Shown: positions 7,525-15,319, counted from the stretch's first letter. The stretch is 20,216 bases of DNA from JBBQDZ01 sp038237515 (GCA_038237515.1 JBBRYP010000073.1:1-20216), one strand, 5' to 3'. Numbers and translations are program-made. The notes: a model not told the origin generated them from the sequence alone.

Positions 7525-8744
7525 TGAAGCACCGGGTCGCGGTCACGGGGCTCGGGGTAATCTCCGCGCTCGGGCCGACGTGCTCCGAGTTCTGGGCCGC
7601 CCTGCGCGCCGGCACGTGCGGCGCGGCGCCGATCGAGTCCGTCGACCGAACGGCGCTCATGTTCGAGCTGGGCGCCGAGGTTCGAGGTTTCGACCCGCTC
7701 GAGCACATCGTGGAGAAGCGAATCCCACTGCTCGATCGCTTTACCCAATTCGGCCTCGTCGCTGCGAGGGAGGCCTTCGCCGATGCCGGCCTCGACCCGC
7801 TCGACCTCGATGGCTCGAGGATCGCCGCACTGACGGGCTCGTGCCTCGGTGGCAAGGAGAGCGAGGAGGAGAGCTACGAGCGGCTGTACCGGGACGGGAA
7901 GAAACGGGCGAGCCCCCTCGCCATCGCCCGCTCGATGTCGAACGCCGCAGCCAGCGAGATCTCGCTCGAGTTCGGCATCACGGGGCCAGTGCTCAACTAC
8001 TCGACCGCCTGCTCGTCTGCCGCGCATGCGCTCGGCCAGGCATCGTGGCTCATCCGTCACGGGATCGTCGACCTCGCGATCGCGGGCGGGACGGAGGCGC
8101 CGTTCACGCTCGGGATGCTGAAGGCGTGGGAGGCGATGCGCGTGATCTCACCCGACACGTGTCGGCCGTTTGCCGCTGACCGGAACGGGACGATCCTCGG
8201 CGAGGGCGCGGCGATGCTCGTCCTCGAGCCGATGGCCGCGGCCCAGCGCCGCGGCGCCCGCGTCTACGGGGAGCTCGCGGGCTTCGGCATGACCGCGGAC
8301 GCGCACCATCCGACGCATCCGTCCGTCGATGGGCCCGCGCGCGCGATGGCCGCCGCGCTGGCGGACGCCGGCCTCGATCCAGCGCAGATCGCCTACCTGA
8401 ACGCCCACGGCACGGGCACGCGCACGAACGACGCAACGGAGGCCGAGGCAATCCGCCGCGCTTTCGGCGCCGCGACCGATCGAGTGGCGGTGAGCTCGAC
8501 GAAGGGTGCGCACGGACACGCCCTTGGTGCCGCCGGCGCCCTCGAGGCGGTTGCAACCGTTCTCGCGGTGGCCCACGGCGTGATCCCGCCGACGGTCAAC
8601 TTCACCCAACCCGATCCCGCTTGCGAGATCGACGTCGTCGCAAACACGGCTCGGGTAGCGCCGGTCGGTGCCGCACTCTCGAACTCGTTTGCTTTCGGCG
8701 GGTTGAACGCGGTCCTCGCCTTCCGCCACGCCGACGCGGCCTGA
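7524..8744 (+). CDS. Beta-ketoacyl-ACP synthase, FabF-type (KAS II-like)
   Basis: This 406-aa condensing enzyme joins an acyl unit to malonyl-ACP with loss of CO2. The catalytic triad is complete: Cys163 in STACSSAAHA, His295 in NAHGTGT, and His332 in KGAHGHALGAAG. The thiolase fold is also seen from VAVTGLGVISALG at the N-terminus, IAGGTEAPF (186-194), and SNSFAFGGLNAVL (386-398). The length equals that of FabF. Its ATG overlaps the ACP stop (TGATG). It lies at the end of an operon that has no other fatty-acid genes (no FabD, FabG, FabZ or FabA), so it must borrow those from central metabolism or perform only one or a few condensations. A role in a specialised lipid or polyketide is inferred. 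Confidence 0.93.
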   Translation: MKHRVAVTGLGVISALGPTCSEFWAALRAGTCGAAPIESVDRTALMFELGAEVRGFDPLEHIVEKRIPLLDRFTQFGLVAAREAFADAGLDPLDLDGSRIAALTGSCLGGKESEEESYERLYRDGKKRASPLAIARSMSNAAASEISLEFGITGPVLNYSTACSSAAHALGQASWLIRHGIVDLAIAGGTEAPFTLGMLKAWEAMRVISPDTCRPFAADRNGTILGEGAAMLVLEPMAAAQRRGARVYGELAGFGMTADAHHPTHPSVDGPARAMAAALADAGLDPAQIAYLNAHGTGTRTNDATEAEAIRRAFGAATDRVAVSSTKGAHGHALGAAGALEAVATVLAVAHGVIPPTVNFTQPDPACEIDVVANTARVAPVGAALSNSFAFGGLNAVLAFRHADAA

Positions 8745-8768
8745 GGTCGTTCGGCGGAACGCGCTCAG
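8741..8768. terminator. Bidirectional hairpin containing both stop codons
   Basis: CTGAG (8741-8745) pairs with CTCAG (8764-8768) and GTTC (8749-8752) with GAAC (8757-8760) around a GGCG loop. A 3x3 internal loop separates the two stems. The ketosynthase TGA (8742-8744) and the minus-strand kinase TGA (8767-8765) both lie inside the outer stem. There is no T-run, as is common in high-GC actinobacteria. A terminator for converging genes is likely but not certain. Confidence 0.45.
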
Positions 8769-9718
8769 CCCGGGACGTCCGGGAGCGACACCCACACATC
8801 CGCGCCTCTTGGTTGGGTGTTCGCGGCCTGAGCGCTGCCTCCGTGGGCTTGCGCGACCGCGCGCACGATCGCGAGCCCGAGTCCCGCGCCTGCGGGTGCC
8901 GTCGGCCCGCGAGAACCGCTCGAAGGCGCGCTCGAGGAAGTCGTCTGCGAAGCCTCCGCCGTTGTCGCGGACGTGCAGCTGGGTCCCGCCGTCCACCCTG
9001 TTGGCGAAGAGCTCGAGCTCGTCCCCGCCGTAGCGAAGGGCATTGTCGACCAGGTTGCCGAGGGCCTGCTCCAGCCGGAGGCGGTCGCCGCAGATCGTGA
9101 ACGTCGTCGTCCCTGCGGCTCGGACGACCTTGCCTTCCGCCGCGGCGCGCCACTCGGCGCGGCTGAGCACCGTCGCGAAGAGGTCGTGTACGTCAAGGCG
9201 CTCGACCCGGAGCCGAAGTCGGCCGCGATCCGAGCGCGCGATCAGGAGCAGGGCTTCGGCGAGCTGCGAGAGGCGGTCGGCTTCCTGCGAGGAGCGGCGT
9301 ACAGCCTCCCTCAGCTCCTCGACGGACCCGGCCTGGCGGAGCGCCAGCTCGAGCTCCGTGCGGAGAAGCGCGAGTGGCGTGCGAAGCTCGTGGCCGGCGT
9401 CCGCGACGAAGCCGCGCTCCCGCTCGAGGGCGAGCTCGAGCCGATCGAGCATCTCGTTCAGGGTCTGGCCCAACCGCTCGAGCTCGTCCCCGGTCGGCGG
9501 GACGGGTAGCCGCTCGCCGGGCGTCTCCGCGGAGATGGCCGCCGCCCGCCGCCGCATCGACTCGACCTGCTTCAGCGAGAGCCCCGCGAGCAGGTAGCCG
9601 ACGCCCGAGGCGAGCACCAGCGCGAACGGGCCGGCGATCAGCAGCTCGTCTCGGAAGCTCGCGAGCGTCTCGGCCCGGTCCTGGAGCGTCGCGCCGACCA
9701 CGAGCACGAGCGGCCGGC
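8765..9718 (-). pseudogene. Sensor histidine kinase, 5'-truncated and frameshifted
   Basis: On the minus strand the frame enters at about 9718 without a start or first membrane helix (…GRPLVLVVGATLQDRAE). It runs through a transmembrane segment (LLIAGPFALVLASGVGYLLA), a HAMP-like linker, the H-box AGHELRTPL with the phospho-acceptor His, the N-box NLVDNALRYG, G1 VRDNGGGF and the F-box ERFSRADG. Near 8895 the frame shifts: the G2 box AGLGLAIVRAVAQAHGG and the end WVSLPDVPG are in the -1/+2 frame, ending at TGA 8767-8765. One extra or two missing bases around ACCCGCAGG would explain it. No response regulator gene is adjacent. The kinase is probably dead. A sequencing error could explain the frameshift but not the missing N-terminus. 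Confidence 0.82.
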
Positions 9719-10281
9719 CCCCTCACGCCCGGAACCCGATACATCTACACCGGCGTCAAGGACGGACAGCCTTCCCGCGACCTCGTCACGGTTACCCGCG
9801 CGACGAGGACGATCGACGGAGTCCCCTGCGCGACGGTGCAGGACCGCCTCTACGTGCGCGGTCGCCTTCACGAACGCACGACCGACTGGTACACCCAGGA
9901 CAGGCAAGGAAACGTCTGGTACTTCGGCGAGAGGACGGCCGAACTCGACCGCAACGGCCGCGTCGCGAGCACGAGTGGCTCCTGGACGGCCGGCGTCGAC
10001 GGCGCCGAGCCCGGCATCTACATCACTGCGCACCCACGCTTCGGCCAGTCCTACCGGCAGGAGTTCTACAAGGGCCAGGCGGAGGACCACTTCAAGGTGA
10101 TCGGCATCTTCGGCACCGCCACCGGCGTACGGAATGCGGTGCTCACGCAGGAATGGACGCCGCTCGAGCCGGGCACGATCGACCACAAGCTGTACGTCCG
10201 GGGCATCGGGACGGTGCTGGAGCAACCGAGGAGGGCGGGAGCGAGCGCAACGAGCTCGTGTCCGTAACCCGGGGCGCGTGA
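9719..10281 (+). pseudogene. Conserved (probably secreted) protein, 5'-truncated and frameshifted
   Basis: From about 9719 a plus-strand frame reads PLTPGTRYIYTGVKDGQPSR and continues with DWYTQDRQGNVWYFGE, then TPLEPGTIDHKLYVRGIG. This looks like the mature part of a family of actinobacterial extracytoplasmic proteins I have seen without an assigned function. The normal N-terminus and signal peptide are missing; the frame runs upstream only into antisense kinase sequence. After GTVLE (about 10222) the frame runs out as QPRRAGASATSSCP and stops at 10267. One base inserted there restores EEGGSERNELVSVTRGA ending at TGA 10279-10281, so a single-base deletion is likely. No function is assigned. 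Confidence 0.72.
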
Positions 10282-10326
10282 GCACGCGCCGCCGAGGCGC
10301 CCTCGCCCGACGTACGGCGCCAAGCC

Positions 10327-10332
10327 TATCCT
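10327..10332 (+). promoter_or_regulatory. Candidate -10 box for a leaderless transcript
   Basis: TATCCT (10327-10332) ends 6 bases before GTG 10339, which has no convincing ribosome-binding site. This spacing puts the transcription start on or next to the start codon, as in actinobacterial leaderless genes. The same hexamer stands before secG in this window. No -35 consensus is evident. Confidence 0.45.
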
Positions 10333-10338
10333 GCGGGC

Positions 10339-12429
10339 GTGGCGACGCTCGATCCCGCACGGCTCCGCCACGGCCGTGTCCGGGGCCGCTACTTCCGCGA
10401 GAACTTCGCCCAGGCCGGGATCGACCTCGCCCAGATCGTCCCGGAGCTCGTGACGAACGCCGACGCGGCGATCGCCGCCGCAGGGCGCCCGCGAGGGCGT
10501 ATCCACCTCCGCTTCGGTCCTCCGGATCCCGACTTCGTCGACGCTTGGCGGCGCGAGCTTCGGCGGCTGCGCGTCCCGGCGCTCCTCGACTGGCGCCACG
10601 AGGTCGTCTGCACAGACGACGGCGAAGGCGTGGACGCCGCGACGGTCGACCGCAGGCTCGGCGCGCTCGGCGTCGTCCCCGAGCACTCCGACCAGCGCGG
10701 TCTCTTCGGGCGCGGCCTGCGCGACGTTTGGCTCGCCCAGGGCGGCGGGCGGATCCAGGGCGTGCGCACCGGGCGAGCTGTGGAGTCGTGGTTTTTCCCG
10801 GCGGCCGGCGACGAGCCCTACGCCTTCGCGCACGTGATCGACGAGCCGGCAACGCCGGCGATCAGGCGCGAGCTCGGAATCGACCGGGAGGGGACGCGCG
10901 TGACGGTGCCTCTCGCTCAACGGCGGCTTCCCCCGAACGGGCGCCTTCGCACGCTCGTCGCGCACCTCGTGCAGCTCCGGCCGATCCTCGAGGATCCCGA
11001 GCGAGAGCTCTTCCTGGAGCTCCCCGGCGAGCCCCTCGAGCTCGTCTCCTACTCTCCGCCCGAGCCCGACCCGGAGCGCCCCGTCCTCTTCGACGACGAG
11101 GTCCACGTCCAGCGGGGAATCAGCGCCCGGATCGTCGTTCGCCGGTCGGCACAGCCGATTCCGCTCGGCCCCTCGCGGGCGGCGCGACGCGGGGGCCTCG
11201 TCGTCCGCTCCGGGCGAGCGGCTCACGAGGCCACCCTCGCCGGGCTCGAGGGACGGCCCGGCGCCCGCCATCTGTTCGGCGAGGTTCGGTGCGAGGCGAT
11301 CGAGCGGCTGCAGCAGGAAGCGCTGGATTCCCCGCGCCCGCAGGTCGTCGTCCGGGTCGATCGAAGCGGCCTGAACGAGGCTCACCCGCTCGTCGAGAGG
11401 TTGACGGCCGCGATCGAGCGCGTGCTTCGCCCGATCGTCGCGGCCGAGGAGCGCCGCACGGGCGCCCGGCTCGTCCGTGCGGGGAAAGCGGTCAGGGCCC
11501 GGGACGAGATCGGCCTGAAGGCCTTGAACGAGGCCCTGCGAACCGCGTTCGACGCTCCCGGGCAGGCCGGTTTCGCGCGCGGGGACGCGGCCACGGCGAA
11601 GGCGCCCCTGGAGGAGCCGCCGGCGCCGAGTCAACCCGAGCCGTCGGAGCCGAGGATGCCGGACGGCGCCGCCGCACCCGGCCCGCCCGATGCGGCTATG
11701 CGCTTCAAGCAATCGCCGCTTCGCCTCCATGCCGGCGAGGGTCGCACGGTCTCGCTCCTCTTCGACCCGGCACTTATCCCGCCGGGCACGCCGATCGAGG
11801 CGGCGACCGATCCCGGCCTGTCGCTGTCTCTCCGGCACGACGAGGTGCCCGAGCCAGGGGCGCTCGGCTGGGCCAGAGCGGCCGGGAGCCTGCGCGCCCG
11901 GGCGTCGGCGGAGCCGGGGTCGCGCCTGAGCGTCTTCGCCGGAGCGGGCGCCTACGACGCGGAGCTCGTCGTGCTCATCGTCCGCCACCACGGAAGCGGC
12001 TGGGTGCGGGAGATCGCACGGAAGGACGAGGACGCTCAGATCGAGGCCGAGTTCGATCCCGACAGCGGCGTCGTCACCGTCTTCGAGGGCAGGCGCGAGT
12101 TCAAGGCGCTCGAACGCGCGGCTCGCCGCTCGGGCCTGGCCAAGGCGCATCTGCGGGAGTACCTGCCGCTCCGGATGCTCGAGGTCGAGGTGGCCGCGAA
12201 CGCCGTCTACGCCTGGGCGGCCGAGCGCATGCTCGAACGGCGGCTTCCCGGCGAGCGTCCGGCCGACCCAGCCGAGTATGCCGCCGCAGTCCGCCTCGAG
12301 ACTCAGGCGCTTCGCCATCAGTTCCACGAGCGGCTGATGCGGGCCTTCCTCGGCCCCGAGGTCTTCGAGGGCGCGGTGTTCGTCGGCACGCCCGCCGCCG
12401 CGGGCGGCGAGCAGCTCAGGCTCTCCTAG
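10339..12429 (+). CDS. GHKL-type ATPase domain protein, 696 aa
   Basis: The N-terminal ~160 residues carry the ATP-binding Bergerat fold shared by Hsp90, MutL, gyrase B and histidine kinases. The N-box is ELVTNADAAI (36-45), G1 is DDGEGVD (93-99), and the G2/lid is RGLFGRGLRDVW (120-131). There is no H-box, kinase dimerisation domain or topoisomerase domain. A beta-rich middle follows. After a Pro/Ala-rich linker (about 415-455) comes an Ig-like beta domain (RFKQSPLRLHAGEGRTVSLL onward), then a helical C-terminus (ALERAARRSGLAKAHLREYL). The likely mechanism is ATP-driven dimer closure on a partner or nucleic acid, as in MORC-like prokaryotic proteins; the specific role is unknown. It starts at GTG 10339 in a probable leaderless mRNA. 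The next gene begins 19 bases after its stop and is probably co-transcribed. Confidence 0.8.
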   Translation: MATLDPARLRHGRVRGRYFRENFAQAGIDLAQIVPELVTNADAAIAAAGRPRGRIHLRFGPPDPDFVDAWRRELRRLRVPALLDWRHEVVCTDDGEGVDAATVDRRLGALGVVPEHSDQRGLFGRGLRDVWLAQGGGRIQGVRTGRAVESWFFPAAGDEPYAFAHVIDEPATPAIRRELGIDREGTRVTVPLAQRRLPPNGRLRTLVAHLVQLRPILEDPERELFLELPGEPLELVSYSPPEPDPERPVLFDDEVHVQRGISARIVVRRSAQPIPLGPSRAARRGGLVVRSGRAAHEATLAGLEGRPGARHLFGEVRCEAIERLQQEALDSPRPQVVVRVDRSGLNEAHPLVERLTAAIERVLRPIVAAEERRTGARLVRAGKAVRARDEIGLKALNEALRTAFDAPGQAGFARGDAATAKAPLEEPPAPSQPEPSEPRMPDGAAAPGPPDAAMRFKQSPLRLHAGEGRTVSLLFDPALIPPGTPIEAATDPGLSLSLRHDEVPEPGALGWARAAGSLRARASAEPGSRLSVFAGAGAYDAELVVLIVRHHGSGWVREIARKDEDAQIEAEFDPDSGVVTVFEGRREFKALERAARRSGLAKAHLREYLPLRMLEVEVAANAVYAWAAERMLERRLPGERPADPAEYAAAVRLETQALRHQFHERLMRAFLGPEVFEGAVFVGTPAAAGGEQLRLS

Positions 12430-12448
12430 CGTTCTCGAGGTGAGCTCG

Positions 12449-13210
12449 ATGCCCGACCTCGTGCAGCTCGAGCAGGTCGCGCGCTCCTGCGCGGTCGAGT
12501 GGGGCGTCGAGCTGGGGCCGCCGTTCGCGTTGTCTCGCTACTCCTACGTGGCTCCGGCCGGCGACGGGATGGTGTTGAAGGTGAGGTCCTTCGAGGACGA
12601 CGAGTCGGACGAGGAGGCAGACGCGCTGCTGCTGTGGGCCGGGGAGGGGTCCGTTCGGCTCCTTCGCCAGGACCCGGGGCGTCGTGTGATCCTGATCGAA
12701 CGTGCGTGGCCGGGCGGGGACATCTCCCAGCTTCCGGAGGCGGATGCGGCCGTGGTTGCGGTCGATGTGGGCCGACGCCTGTGGCGGCCCGCCGGTCTGC
12801 CGTTTCGCTGGATCGGCGACCACGTGCCACGCTGGCTCGACGAGGCCGAGCGGTTGAGCGAGCTCGGCTGCGAGCTGATCCCGCTCGCGCGGGAGCTTTA
12901 CGCCTCGCTCGAGGTGGGTCGCTCGACGCTCGTGCACGGCGACTTTCACCACCACAACATCCTCGACGCGGGTGGGCGGTTCGTCGCAATCGACCCGAAG
13001 CCGATGCTCGGCGAGCCGGAGTTCGACGTGCCCCCGTTTCTCTGGAACGGCCTGGTCGGCAGTATGACACTGGAGACGACGCGTGCCCGGATCGGAGCGT
13101 TCGTCGCGGCCGGCTTGAACGGCCGGCGGATCGCGGAGTGGAGCGTCGTTCGCGGCGCGTACCTCGGCGTCGACGAGCCCGATTCTCGACTGTTGCGGCG
13201 TTTGCTCTGA
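12449..13210 (+). CDS. Aminoglycoside/hydroxyurea-type phosphotransferase-like kinase
   Basis: This 253-aa kinase-fold protein has the catalytic-loop motif VHGDFHHHNIL (162-172: Asp165 as base, Asn170 as metal ligand) and the DFG-equivalent AIDPKPMLGEPEFDVPPFLWN (180-200; Asp182). It also has an N-lobe Lys in MVLKVRSF. The DPKP-GEPEFD block matches the streptomycin-6-kinase / hydroxyurea phosphotransferase family, which phosphorylates small hydroxylated compounds. Members are widespread and mostly of unknown substrate, so resistance should not be assumed. AGGTGA (12438-12443) lies 5 bases before ATG 12449; an in-frame GTG at 12440 is inside that site and is less likely. It directly follows the GHKL gene. 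A strong hairpin lies 11 bases after the stop. Confidence 0.88.
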   Translation: MPDLVQLEQVARSCAVEWGVELGPPFALSRYSYVAPAGDGMVLKVRSFEDDESDEEADALLLWAGEGSVRLLRQDPGRRVILIERAWPGGDISQLPEADAAVVAVDVGRRLWRPAGLPFRWIGDHVPRWLDEAERLSELGCELIPLARELYASLEVGRSTLVHGDFHHHNILDAGGRFVAIDPKPMLGEPEFDVPPFLWNGLVGSMTLETTRARIGAFVAAGLNGRRIAEWSVVRGAYLGVDEPDSRLLRRLL

Positions 13211-13220
13211 CGGAGCCTCT

Positions 13221-13245
13221 GTGCCGACCCCGCGGGGTGCGGCAC
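13221..13245 (+). terminator. Rho-independent-like hairpin after the phosphotransferase
   Basis: GTGCCG (13221-13226) plus ACCC pair with GGGT plus CGGCAC (13240-13245), with one bulged G at 13239 and a CGCG loop. This gives about ten base pairs, nearly all G-C. It starts 10 bases after the stop at 13210. There is no T-run. Confidence 0.6.
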
Positions 13246-13344
13246 ACTGGTGGCGGCGCGCAGGGCGCCTCCGGTCCGCGGGAAGCGCGAACCCCGCCTG
13301 GTTTGCTCAGCTCTGGTCGCTCGACCTCCCTTCGGGCCTGCCCT

Positions 13345-13435
13345 GCTATTGGGCTATTGGCGAGTGGCTATTGGCTATTGAAGGGACTGGCGGGGCGGAG
13401 GGGCCTCCTTCCGCCAATAACTCGCTATTCCTTTG
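13345..13435. repeat. GCTATTGG direct repeats with imperfect inverted counterpart
   Basis: GCTATTGG occurs at 13345-13352, 13353-13360 and 13367-13374, and GCTATTGA at 13374-13381. About 30 bases further, CCGCCAATAACTCGCTATTCC (13411-13431) contains the inverted elements CCAATA and ACTCGC matching TATTGG and GCGAGT. Between them GCGGA (13396-13400 region) can pair with TCCGC (13409-13413 region). The AT-richness contrasts with the surroundings. It lies in the 5' region of the Fic gene and may be mobile-element debris or an operator. Confidence 0.5.
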
Positions 13436-14454
13436 GTGGCCAGCCGCCGCGTCTAGGTGCGGTCTTGTCACGGATCGACGTCGGTCGCGGGAGGGAGGAA
13501 CTCTACCGCGACCAGGTGCCTGAACTGCTCCAGTCCCTGGCGAACCAGACGAAGATCGCGTCCGTCAGCGCCTCGAGCGCGCTTGAGGGCGTGACGGTCG
13601 ATCCTGACCGAGCCGAGCGGATCATCGCGGACGGCGCGCCGGCGCGATTACGTAACCGTTACGAGCGCGAGTTCGCCGGCTACGGCGACGCGATCGACGC
13701 GATCACCAATGCCGATCAGCAGGAACCGATGTCAGCACCGCTGATCCTTGCCGTCCACCGCGACCTGTTCCGGCATACCGAGGCGCGCGGCGGCTACTTC
13801 AAGACAGACGACAACCTGATCGTGAGCTACGAGAGGGGCTTCCGCGAGGAGCTCTTCGCCCCACCACCTTGGCAGGGCGCAGAGTGGTTTGTTACCGAGC
13901 TCGTCGACCGCTACAACGCGGCCGTCGCCGACCAGATCGCGCACCCGGTCGTGCTGGTCGCGGCGTTCATCCTCGACCTCCTTGCTATCCACCCAGTCGC
14001 CGACGGAAATGGCCGGGTCGCTCGGATCCTGACGACGCAGCAGTTGCTCGCTCGAAGCTACGGAGTGTCCCGCTACGTCAGCGTCGAGCAGCGGATCTAT
14101 GAAACGAGGAACGCCTACTACGACGCCCTCTACCAGTCGCAGCGCGGCTGGCACGACGGCGAGCACTCGGTCTGGCCCTGGACAGAGTACCTCGTAAGCG
14201 TGCTTGCCGAGTCCTACGAGACTTTCGAGGCGCGCATCGTCGCCGCCCGCAGCCTCGGGAGACTGTCGAAGCAGGAGCGGGTCCGCGTCTGGGCCCTCGG
14301 GCACGCGCCGCCCATGTTCCGGCTCCGCGATGTCCGCCGTGCCCTGCCCGGCATCAGCGACCAGACGATCGGGCTCGTACTGCGTCGCCTCCGGGACGAA
14401 GAGCGGCTTCGCTCGAGCGAGGAGGGCCCGCACTCCGCCTGGCACCGGCTCTAA
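13378..14454 (+). CDS. Fic family protein (AMP-transferase), N-terminally self-inhibited class
   Basis: Counting from TTG 13378 the product is 358 aa. The Fic core motif is HPVADGNGRVAR (205-216; His205 catalytic, Arg213/Arg216), close to the consensus HPFxDGNGRxxR. The inhibitory-helix motif SSALEG (66-71; S-x3-E-G) is N-terminal, as in class II Fic proteins, where Glu70 blocks the ATP gamma-phosphate site. A flap hairpin (GGYFKTDDNLIV) and a C-terminal winged-helix-like region (RLRDVRRALPGISDQTIGLV) follow. Fic enzymes transfer AMP from ATP to hydroxyl groups of target proteins. The start is uncertain: between the previous gene and conserved sequence there is no in-frame ATG. The candidates are TTG 13378, GTG 13237 inside a hairpin, and an ATA at 13417. 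The N-terminus may be damaged. Confidence 0.85.
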   Translation: MKGLAGRRGLLPPITRYSFGGQPPRLGAVLSRIDVGRGREELYRDQVPELLQSLANQTKIASVSASSALEGVTVDPDRAERIIADGAPARLRNRYEREFAGYGDAIDAITNADQQEPMSAPLILAVHRDLFRHTEARGGYFKTDDNLIVSYERGFREELFAPPPWQGAEWFVTELVDRYNAAVADQIAHPVVLVAAFILDLLAIHPVADGNGRVARILTTQQLLARSYGVSRYVSVEQRIYETRNAYYDALYQSQRGWHDGEHSVWPWTEYLVSVLAESYETFEARIVAARSLGRLSKQERVRVWALGHAPPMFRLRDVRRALPGISDQTIGLVLRRLRDEERLRSSEEGPHSAWHRL

Positions 14455-14984
14455 CGACAATGCGCGACCGGCCAGTGGTAGTCCTGTAGCAACTCCAGCA
14501 GCTCGGGCAAGACCGGCTCGACACCGGGCCAACCGACTGCAACGGCCCGAGGGCGCGATGTCCGACTTCGAGGACCGATCAGGGACATCTCTGCAACCCG
14601 GGCCTTACCGACCTTCGGATGCACACACGCAGGCAGCGACTCGACCGTCGCCAGCTGTCCTTCGCGCTAGGCGGGCCGCGCCGAGGCGTTCCCGGTCGCC
14701 AGGTCCTCGAGCCGCCCCGCTGCGGCGAACCGTCCCCGCGGGCAACGTGTGCGTAACGGCTGACGGTTGAGAGGTCGGCGTGCCGGCCGTCTCGGGATCA
14801 GGCTTCGGTCGCGGCGAACTCGAAGCGCGTGCCGACGCTGTTCTGGATGAACGCCTCCGGAAAGCGAGCAGCGAGCGCGTGAGTGGCCCCAGCCGGTGCA
14901 AATGCGGGGCACAAGGAAGTCCGGCGAGAACTCCCCGAGCGGGTCGCACGTACGTCCGATCCGGTTCGAACGCTCGCCAGCTGA
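14455..14984. other. Gene-poor stretch with decayed sequence
   Basis: There is no convincing intact gene here. All open frames lack ribosome-binding sites and have composition expected of shadows. An inverted repeat GATGTCC (14557-14563) / GGACATC (14583-14589) is present. On the minus strand a frame ending at TGA 14800-14798 reads AFIQNSVGTRFEFAATEA with strongly GC-ending codons; it may be the last few codons of a gene lost upstream, but I cannot name it. The stretch lies between the Fic gene and a recombinase fragment and looks like debris from past integrations. Confidence 0.45.
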
Positions 14985-15319
14985 GGTGGAAGCCCCCGAG
15001 GACGGCGTGGATCCTGTTCTTCCGCTTCCTCGTCGAGGAGGAGCGGCTGCTGCGTGACCCGGCGCTGCCGCTGCGGATCCCGAAGAAGCGGGAGGTGCTG
15101 CCGGACGTGCTGACGATGGACGAGCTCGAGCGTCTGCTGGCGGCGACCGGCCGGGCGGAGTTGTGGGAGCGGCAATTCCCGGGCAAGCCGGAACGTGTCC
15201 GGTTGCTGCTCGCGCTCATGGCCTACGCCGGCCTGCGCCGCAGTGAGCTGCTCGGGCTCGACTGGGACGCCGTTCCGAGCGGTTCCATGGAGACCGCCGT
15301 CTGGCCCGCCGCGGGGTGA
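14985..15319 (+). pseudogene. Tyrosine recombinase (phage-type integrase) fragment
   Basis: The frame gives RTAWILFFRFLVEEERLL, then a stretch ending PKKREVLPDVLTMDELERLL, then LLLALMAYAGLRRSELLGLD. This spans the end of the SAM-like core-binding domain and the first part of the catalytic domain of XerC/XerD/phage-type recombinases. It includes catalytic Arg I in AGLRRSEL (codon 15236-15238). After GLDWDAV (about 15276) the similarity ends abruptly. The Lys, HxxR, His/Trp and tyrosine nucleophile are all missing, and the frame stops at 15319. Upstream of about 14985 there is also no N-terminal DNA-binding arm. The fragment cannot be active. It ends about 30 bases before the rnpB terminator, a typical neighbourhood for integration at RNA genes. 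Confidence 0.75.

Noticed and set aside
9374..9718. Upstream extension of the plus-strand protein at 9719
   Set aside because: The extension is antisense to the kinase, Arg-rich and without family similarity.
10066..12327. A 753-codon minus-strand open frame opposite the GHKL gene
   Set aside because: High-GC antisense shadow; the plus strand has the N, G1 and G2 boxes in the correct order.
13345..13435. CRISPR-like array
   Set aside because: Units are 8 bases with no regular spacers.
14557..14589. GATGTCC/GGACATC inverted repeat as an IS end or operator
   Set aside because: Seven base pairs with a 19-base gap and no adjacent gene or second copy; too weak to call.
14780..14984. Full-length recombinase starting at 14780
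   Set aside because: The first ~65 residues have no recombinase features and no ribosome-binding site; only the part after about 14985 matches.
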